Source: Otis tarda (lineage: Eukaryota > Chordata > Aves > Otidiformes > Otididae). From it: a stretch of DNA of 64,000 bases. The notes beneath the pieces are model-generated. The model was not told the DNA's origin. It saw only the letters and a program-made list of their open reading frames with translations, and ran no database searches. Below, piece by piece: positions 47,601 through 64,000 of the stretch. The stretch covers positions 8,556,001 through 8,620,000 of the forward strand of contig CM048572.1 of assembly GCA_026413225.1 (NCBI GenBank). The letters run 5' to 3'. Position 1 is the first letter of the stretch. Every line of letters starts with the position of its first letter. A program made the position numbers and the translations under genes.

Positions 47601-48973
47601 ATGATGTACCATTGCTACCAATTTCTGTCAAACAGTCAGTGCAACTAACCTTGCAGGGATAACCTTCGATTTTATGATCTCTGCCCACTGTTGCTTTGCT
47701 GAAATCCCTCTCTCAAAAGCTGAGTTTTCAGATCTGATTTTGGATTAAAAGTGGCTATTCAGTTTCCTACTCTCCAGTCCCAATATATTTCCCCCTGAAC
47801 AGTAACAATCACAATCTACAAGAAGTTATAAATGGCCACCATGCCTGAAGAAAGAAGGTAAAATTTGTCAGGAACAGAGGAGGAAATGATGTTCAAAAAG
47901 TTTCTGTGCTTTACAGAAGTTCTGTGATTACCTTCTATATTCATGTCTTCTACCTCATGGCACCGTGGAGGTGATGCGTCATAAAACATGATAAAGTTTG
48001 ATAAGCAATCCTCTCGTCTGCGTACACCCTGTTCATACTGATCTTAATGTTCAAATTTGTCTACAGCTCTGGAATGCGAACTGTTGTTACTGAAGTCATC
48101 AATGTATTGAACTCAGTAGGCAATCTGTCATTTAATTAATTTGTGCCAAGATTTCAATCCATGCTTATACTTGGAATCTTGATAGACCCTTAAATAAATA
48201 TTATTGATTAGTCATCATTATTTTTTACTGTTGATATGCAGAAGGTTGTGCAACCTTGCAGTTGGCTTTCTACACAGTCCACTGGAAAATATGTTTTATT
48301 TAGTGCTTATATTGGCAACTCAGTACATCTTTATTGCAGGCTCAGATTAAAGCCTCAGATTTAAAAAAAAAAACCCAAACCAAACTGAAGCTGACTGCCT
48401 CCAACCTCAGATCAGACAAATCCTCACCTACAAGACCCAAACCAGATAAGCTAGGCTTTTCCATACTGGTTTCACATTCTGTTGGGTACATCATTAATCA
48501 GACTTTGTTTGTCTGAAGTGGTTGTTCCAGCTTCAGAATCATGATGGTCTAGGTCAGAGGGATTGAACTGCTTTACCTTGTGAATTACATAACTGAATCT
48601 TCATAAGACTATGAGCAACAAAGTCCCTACCATGTATGAACTTCTATTCCATATCCCTGAGGCAGGGCTATTGAGGGTGTTAGGGACATGAGGAGACCAC
48701 AGCTGCTCACAGTCCCTTCTGCCATGTGGTAGAGTTGCCCAGGTCCTAAGCCCCTGGACAAGAGGTGGTATCAATTTAGTAGTGTTTCATCTCACAGCTG
48801 GGGCTTCAGATTGTCTGATAAAAAACTTCATGCTAATATAGGGCGGCTTAAGTCACTCAGCAGAGCTCTGACGGGGGACACGCGTTCAGGAGTCCTCTCA
48901 AACCAGAGTGCAAGCACCAAACTCAGGTCAAGGATAATCCTAGTGATATGCCATGCAAAACTCCATAACTCGT

Positions 48974-49027
48974 TAGAATCATAGAATCATAGAATGGTTA
49001 GAGTTGGAAGGGACCTTCAAAGGTCAG
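48974..49027 (-). mobile_element. CR1 LINE fragment, very short
   Basis: AGAATCATAGAATCATAGAATGG followed by TTAGAGTTGGAAGGGACCTT: only about 50 bases of the CR1 3' end survive, with three copies of the 8-base tail unit. Minus orientation. Confidence 0.85.
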
Positions 49028-49833
49028 GTTCTTCTTTAACTTCAAGTCTGTCAGGACTGCATGCTTGAAGGTTAGCACATGCTTTGGCTGTTCTAAAGGG
49101 TTTGAACAACTGAGCCTGCTGTGTAAGATTTGTCATTGAAGCTCTAGCCCACAATAACAGAAAAAGAGATCTTCCCAGAGCCTTGTCTGCCTGCCAGTGG
49201 GTGTAATCAGTTTGCCTTTCAGTGGAAAGTGAATATTACTGGTGCAAAATGTGAGTTACCTTCTTCCCTCTCTTCATTAAACACACCCAACCAAATATAT
49301 CTGTGATATATACTGATTTAAGCCAGGAAGGAATTAAAACTCCTGTTCTTGCCAAATGATTGAGTGGTTGCAGACACAGATTCCTAAGGAAGCATAATAA
49401 AGTATATTAGCAGAGTATTTGTGCCTTCATAGGAAATGGATATGGATGTAATTAAGAAAAGTTGATTTATGTGGAACTGTAAAACCAGGAACATAAAATG
49501 AGAAATTCTCTGTAAATGTCAAGCCAGTGTTTTGTGGTGGCCAAAACAAGGCACGTAGAATATTGCAATGGTATTAAGAAAGGAACTTCTTAATGTATTA
49601 ATGTATTAAAATCCCTAATACATGAATATTTAAGACATTGTATGGAGTTCTAGGCAGCTGATCTCTAAAGATTATAGAACTATTGTTCTACTATAGTCTG
49701 CTACTTGCATTTTGAGAATAGCAATGTGTGGCATTGCTTCTGTCTGAGGAAATTAAAAAGACAAGACTGAGTATGATGAGAGGATAAGCAGGGTCTATAA
49801 AAGGGGCAAATGGGAAACAAAAAATAGGGAACA

Positions 49834-50510
49834 CAGAATCAAAGAATGGTTTGGGTTGGAAGGGACCTTAAAGATCATCCAGGTACAACCCCCCTGCCAT
49901 GGGCAGGGACACCTTCCGCTAGATAAGGTCACTCAAAGCCCCATCCAACCAGGTCTTGAACACTTCCAGGTACAGGGCATCCACAACTTCTCTGGGCAAC
50001 CTGTCCCAGTGCCTCACCACCCTCACAGTAAAGAATTTCTCCCTTACATCTCATCTAAATCTGCCCTCTTTCCGTTTAAAGCCATTACCACTCGTCCTGT
50101 CACTACATGCCCTTGTCAAAAGTCCCTCTCCAGCTTTCTTGTAGGCCCCCTTTAGGTACTGGAAGGCTGCTATAAGGTCTCCCCGGAGCCTCCTTTTTGC
50201 CACCAGGCTGAACAACCCCAAATCTCTCTGCCTGTCCTCACAGGAGAGGTGCTCCAGCCCTCTTACCATCTTTGTGGCCCTTCTCTGGACCCACTTGAGC
50301 AGGGCCAAGTCTTTCTTTCCAGGGGGGCCCAGAACTGGACGCAGTACTCCAGATGGGGTCTCACGAGAGTGGAGTCAAGGGGCAGAATCATCTCCCTCGA
50401 CCTGCTGGCCACACTTCTTTTGATGCAGCCCAGGACACAGATTTTCCATGCACCAGTACCCCCAAGTCCTTCTCCTCAGGGCTGCTCTCAACCTACTGAT
50501 TTGGAACATC
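49834..50510 (-). mobile_element. CR1 LINE fragment with ORF2 C-terminus
   Basis: The longest CR1 copy here, on the minus strand, starting at CAGAATCAAAGAATGG. A minus-strand open frame at 50308-50051 preserves the C-terminal end of CR1 ORF2 ([36 protein letters not shown]), the region following the reverse transcriptase. It is truncated at the 5' side and seems to carry an internal deletion near 50440. It is not active: no complete reverse transcriptase is present. Confidence 0.92.
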
Positions 50511-51087
50511 TGATGAACTCATTGGGCAGTAAGTTTAAAATAAACAAAAAAAAAGTACTTCACAAAATATATGTATTAAAATTGAACTCATTGCTGTAGA
50601 AGCCAAAACTGAAAATGGATTCAAAAAGCAATAAAATCCTTAGAAAACACAAGAACCCATTAAAAGGTCCAGACCTTCTTGACCTCTGGCTCCAAAAGAC
50701 CTTGTATTGCTAACTTTTGGTGTATTTGGACAAAGATCATACTAGCTGTGTTTCTTGCTTGCTTTTGCACTGCATCCATTGTGGAGCACTGTAAGCGATA
50801 GCGTGGCCATTCCTGCACAACTTCCTTCTTACATTATAAGCCGTTCTTCCTCTACAATACATACTCTTTTAAAGTTTTTGGGTTTACGTTAAGAATTTAC
50901 ACAGGTGGTCTTCAAACACAAAGAGGCTTGATTAAAAGAAGTGGAGAACAAATTCAAGTAACTCAAATAGTTTCTGTTAAAAAAAGTCAAAACCAGTTTA
51001 AATAGCAGTAAGTGATGGCTATTTCATCCCATTATTTGCTAGGAAAAAAAAAACCAGATAGTTTTCACAGTATATATTGTGGAAAAA

Positions 51088-51122
51088 ATATATATATATA
51101 TGTGTGTCTGTGTGTGTGTGTA
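51088..51122. repeat. (TA)n(TG)n compound microsatellite
   Basis: A run of TA units passes directly into TG units with one TC interruption. It lies in the ADNP-DPM1 intergenic interval. Confidence 0.85.
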
Positions 51123-52269
51123 TTCCACTAACTCATGGAAAGCCTGTATGTTCCTAATTCTACTTCTTTCCACCAGAGCCATGTATTAGTTCCTTTCAGT
51201 AGTGCTTTACAGAAGTAGCTTGGTGCAGGCTCTTGGAATCAATTTAACTCTTGTGACCTTTTCTTGTTTCAAGTAGTGCAAGAGTGTCTACTTATGTCCT
51301 AATGCCATAAAGTATTTGTTTTCAAATAGGTGTAATTGTTAAGACAGTTGTTGCTTCTCTTCTCCCACCATTAATTTTCTGATACAGGTATCCACAGAAC
51401 TACCCTCCGTTCCCCCAAAACAAAGAGGACATTTGTTTCATATATATATAAAGCCATGATCAGAACAATTTCATCCTCCCGCTTACTTCTTCCTCCCCCC
51501 CACCCCCAAGTACATATCTAAGTGCAAGGGCTTCATAATTTCTGAGTTCTGGCTACATCAAACTGTAAACCAAAAACTGATACTACTCTGTCTGTATTTC
51601 GCTCATCAAGATCTGGAACAAATACAGATTTTTTACATCGAAAATTGTTATTTAAGAAAAATAAAGAAGAAAAATAAGAAAAAATTTCTCAAATGTCTTC
51701 AGTGAGGTGGATTGGGTCTTCTGTCACCCTGAAGTTGGGTGAGATGTCATATCCCTGTTTTATAGATTCTAAAAGTGTTTACTTTCTAAAGAAAAATAGG
51801 AAAAGGGTATCACATGCTTCTGGACAAACACACAGAATACAAGACTATTCACACATACAATTCTCTTTCTTGTCCAATGAATATTCCTTCTTTCCAGTCA
51901 AGGTCAATTTTACAAAGACCAAATCATTGTACTCATCTGTCTTTCCTGTTACAAGCTATTATCAGTTCTGTAGAAACTGTTCTATACATCTGCTTTAAGA
52001 GATACACATATATGTGCTGAGGAAAGAAAGGGAAGTAATTGGTACATATTTAAAATACTATCTGCAAACCACAGAACAAAGATAAGAAATTCTGTATTTT
52101 TTTTTTTATGTCCTTGCTTGTCTTTATTTCAAAATAATTTATAGCTTTTGCTGAATAATGATTCATTTCTTAATGCAAGAGATCATTTAGCTTTGTGTTT
52201 ATTAAGACTTCATTATTTTTACAAAAATAGCATAGAACATTAGTCTTTATTAGTTTTTAGTTTAGCATA

Positions 52270-52459
52270 CAGTTCATTTATTTTGAAAGGAGTATTTTGA
52301 GATACAATATATTCAGTTTATTATTGGTGGTTCATTTAATTCTTAGTTTGTAGTAGGTCTTCTGGTCACCACACGAATTATCAAGCTTCTGCTATTATAT
52401 ATTAAAAAACACAGATATCAGAAAATGTTTTTCTAAAAAAGTTACTTTAGGGTAGACTA
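52270..52459 (-). other. DPM1: DPM1 3' UTR
   Basis: Noncoding sequence after the DPM1 stop (52462-52460). Minus-strand AATAAA hexamers lie at 52322-52317 and 52282-52277, giving a UTR of roughly 150 to 200 bases. More hexamers occur further down, near 52245 and 52125, so a longer UTR is possible. Confidence 0.4.
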
Positions 52460-63258
<10,799 letters not shown>

Positions 63259-63404
63259 ATCGGCGCGCTGACGCACCCGGAACCGGCGGCGACGTCCCGC
63301 AGCCAATCAGTGCGAGCGGCGCGGCCGGAAGCGCCGGTGCGCTAGGGGTCAGCCTACCGGAAACGGAAGTGCTGAGTGAGTCCGCCTTCGCTGTCCCCGC
63401 AGCT

Positions 63405-64000
63405 ATGGCGGCCGCTGCGGAGGCGGCGCGGTTGAGCGCTGAGATCGACGAGCGGGAGCAGGAGCTTCGCGGCCTACGTGAGCGGCTGGCCGCCGTCCTG
63501 GCGGAGGGTGCTGCGGAGGACGCCGCGGCGGACGCGGGGGAGGGCGCCTCCGCCTTTCCCGTGGAGCTCCCGCCTCTTCCCGCCCAGGCCGCACTGAGCC
63601 CCGCCGACATCCTGCGGTACAGCCGGCAGCTGGTGCTGCCCGAGCTGGGCGTGCGGGGGCAGCTGCTCCTGGCCCGCTCCTCCGTGCTGGTGGTGGGCTG
63701 CGGCGGCCTGGGCTGCCCCCTGGCCCAGTACCTGGCCGCGGCCGGTGTCGGCCGCCTGGGTTTGGTGGATCATGACGTGGTGGAGACGAGCAACCTGCAC
63801 CGGCAGGTGCTGCACGGGGAGGCCCGCCGAGGGCTCCCCAAGGCCGTATCTGCCGCAGCAGCCCTGCGGCTGCTGAACTCCACGGTGCAGTACGTGCCCT
63901 ACTGCGGCGCCCTGAGCCCTCGCACCGCCCTGGAGCTGGTGCGCCAGTACGACGTGGTGGCCGACTGCTCCGACAACGTCCCCACCAGGTACTTGGTGAA
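63405..64000 (+). CDS. MOCS3: MOCS3 (partial, 5' end), adenylyltransferase/sulfurtransferase
   Basis: MOCS3 is an E1-like enzyme. It adenylates the C-terminus of the sulfur carriers MOCS2A (molybdopterin synthesis) and URM1 (tRNA thiolation), then transfers sulfur through a C-terminal rhodanese domain. ATG at 63405, in the context CAGCTATGG, opens 198 complete codons without a stop to the window end. An N-terminal Ala/Glu-rich helix (1-50) is followed by the ThiF/E1-like domain: [14 protein letters not shown] (69-82), the nucleotide-binding loop VGCGGLGCP (97-105), [14 protein letters not shown] (121-134) and [10 protein letters not shown] (187-196). All match human MOCS3 closely. The catalytic cysteine and rhodanese domain lie beyond the edge. 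The absence of introns so far agrees with the known single-exon gene. GC content is very high, as in the adjoining promoter. Confidence 0.96.
   Translation, partial: MAAAAEAARLSAEIDEREQELRGLRERLAAVLAEGAAEDAAADAGEGASAFPVELPPLPAQAALSPADILRYSRQLVLPELGVRGQLLLARSSVLVVGCGGLGCPLAQYLAAAGVGRLGLVDHDVVETSNLHRQVLHGEARRGLPKAVSAAAALRLLNSTVQYVPYCGALSPRTALELVRQYDVVADCSDNVPTRYLV

Larger units (their letters stand above)
43200..52200. other. Intergenic between the ADNP promoter and DPM1 3' end
   Basis: About 9 kb, mostly AT-rich. It holds three CR1 LINE fragments (44437-44650, 48974-49027, 49834-50510), a (TA)n(TG)n microsatellite near 51088-51122 and T-rich runs near 47565-47600. The longer open frames (such as the minus-strand frames at 44405-45028 and 45224-45901) partly overlap CR1 or look random. 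No gene is recognised. A divergent antisense RNA from the ADNP promoter could run into the left part. Confidence 0.6.

Noticed and set aside
63259-63306. Extending DPM1 upstream to an apparent start at 63306
   Set aside because: The codon there is TTG, not ATG, and it overlaps the CCAAT box. The ATG at 63258 is the plausible start.
63303-63321. ER stress response element (CCAAT-N9-CCACG) at the DPM1/MOCS3 promoter
   Set aside because: The CCAAT half is perfect but nine bases later the sequence reads CGGCG and not CCACG.

Overview
The window is vertebrate nuclear DNA, most likely from a bird. Coding sequence is split into small exons with GT/AG introns. Three CR1 LINE fragments with the avian 3' tail are present, AT-rich introns alternate with two GC-rich CpG-island promoters, and the gene order BCAS4 - ADNP - DPM1 - MOCS3 is that of human 20q13.13 (remembered synteny, not searched). 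The species cannot be named from the sequence alone.

Layout. About 1-5.9 kb (+ strand): intronic sequence and one C-terminal exon of BCAS4, whose reading frame ends at 5359. About 9.8-42.5 kb (- strand): ADNP. Its 3' UTR lies at about 9.8-10.86 kb, the large last coding exon at 14001-10860, two small coding exons at 15929-15837 and 17499-17387, a possible noncoding exon ending at 22901, a 5' intron region of more than 20 kb, and a CpG-island promoter at about 40.5-43.1 kb with a good exon-1 donor at 41863. About 43.2-52.2 kb: intergenic sequence with the CR1 copies. 52460-63258 (- strand): all nine coding exons of DPM1, 242 residues in total. 63405 to the window end (+ strand): the first 198 codons of the intronless MOCS3, which shares a CpG-island promoter with DPM1; the start codons are 146 bases apart.

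ADNP is a chromatin zinc-finger/homeodomain protein, DPM1 the catalytic subunit of dolichol-phosphate-mannose synthase at the ER, and MOCS3 the E1-like activator of the sulfur carriers MOCS2A and URM1. BCAS4 is related to BLOC-1 subunits. These are unrelated housekeeping functions and nothing suggests a shared pathway; head-to-head promoter sharing is the only obvious functional link.

Main oddities. (1) A one-base expansion of an A run in the last ADNP exon (12006-12009) breaks the frame just before the homeodomain. It may be an assembly error or a real allele, and sits where human truncating ADNP mutations cluster. (2) The NAP octapeptide of ADNP has Ser where mammals have Pro. (3) An unrecognised, charged, internally repeated ORF (28433-28822, - strand) lies in the ADNP 5' intron. 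(4) A perfect inverted pair of CRE-like sites lies in DPM1 intron 1. I saw no tRNA, rRNA, CRISPR array or previously undescribed multi-gene system.
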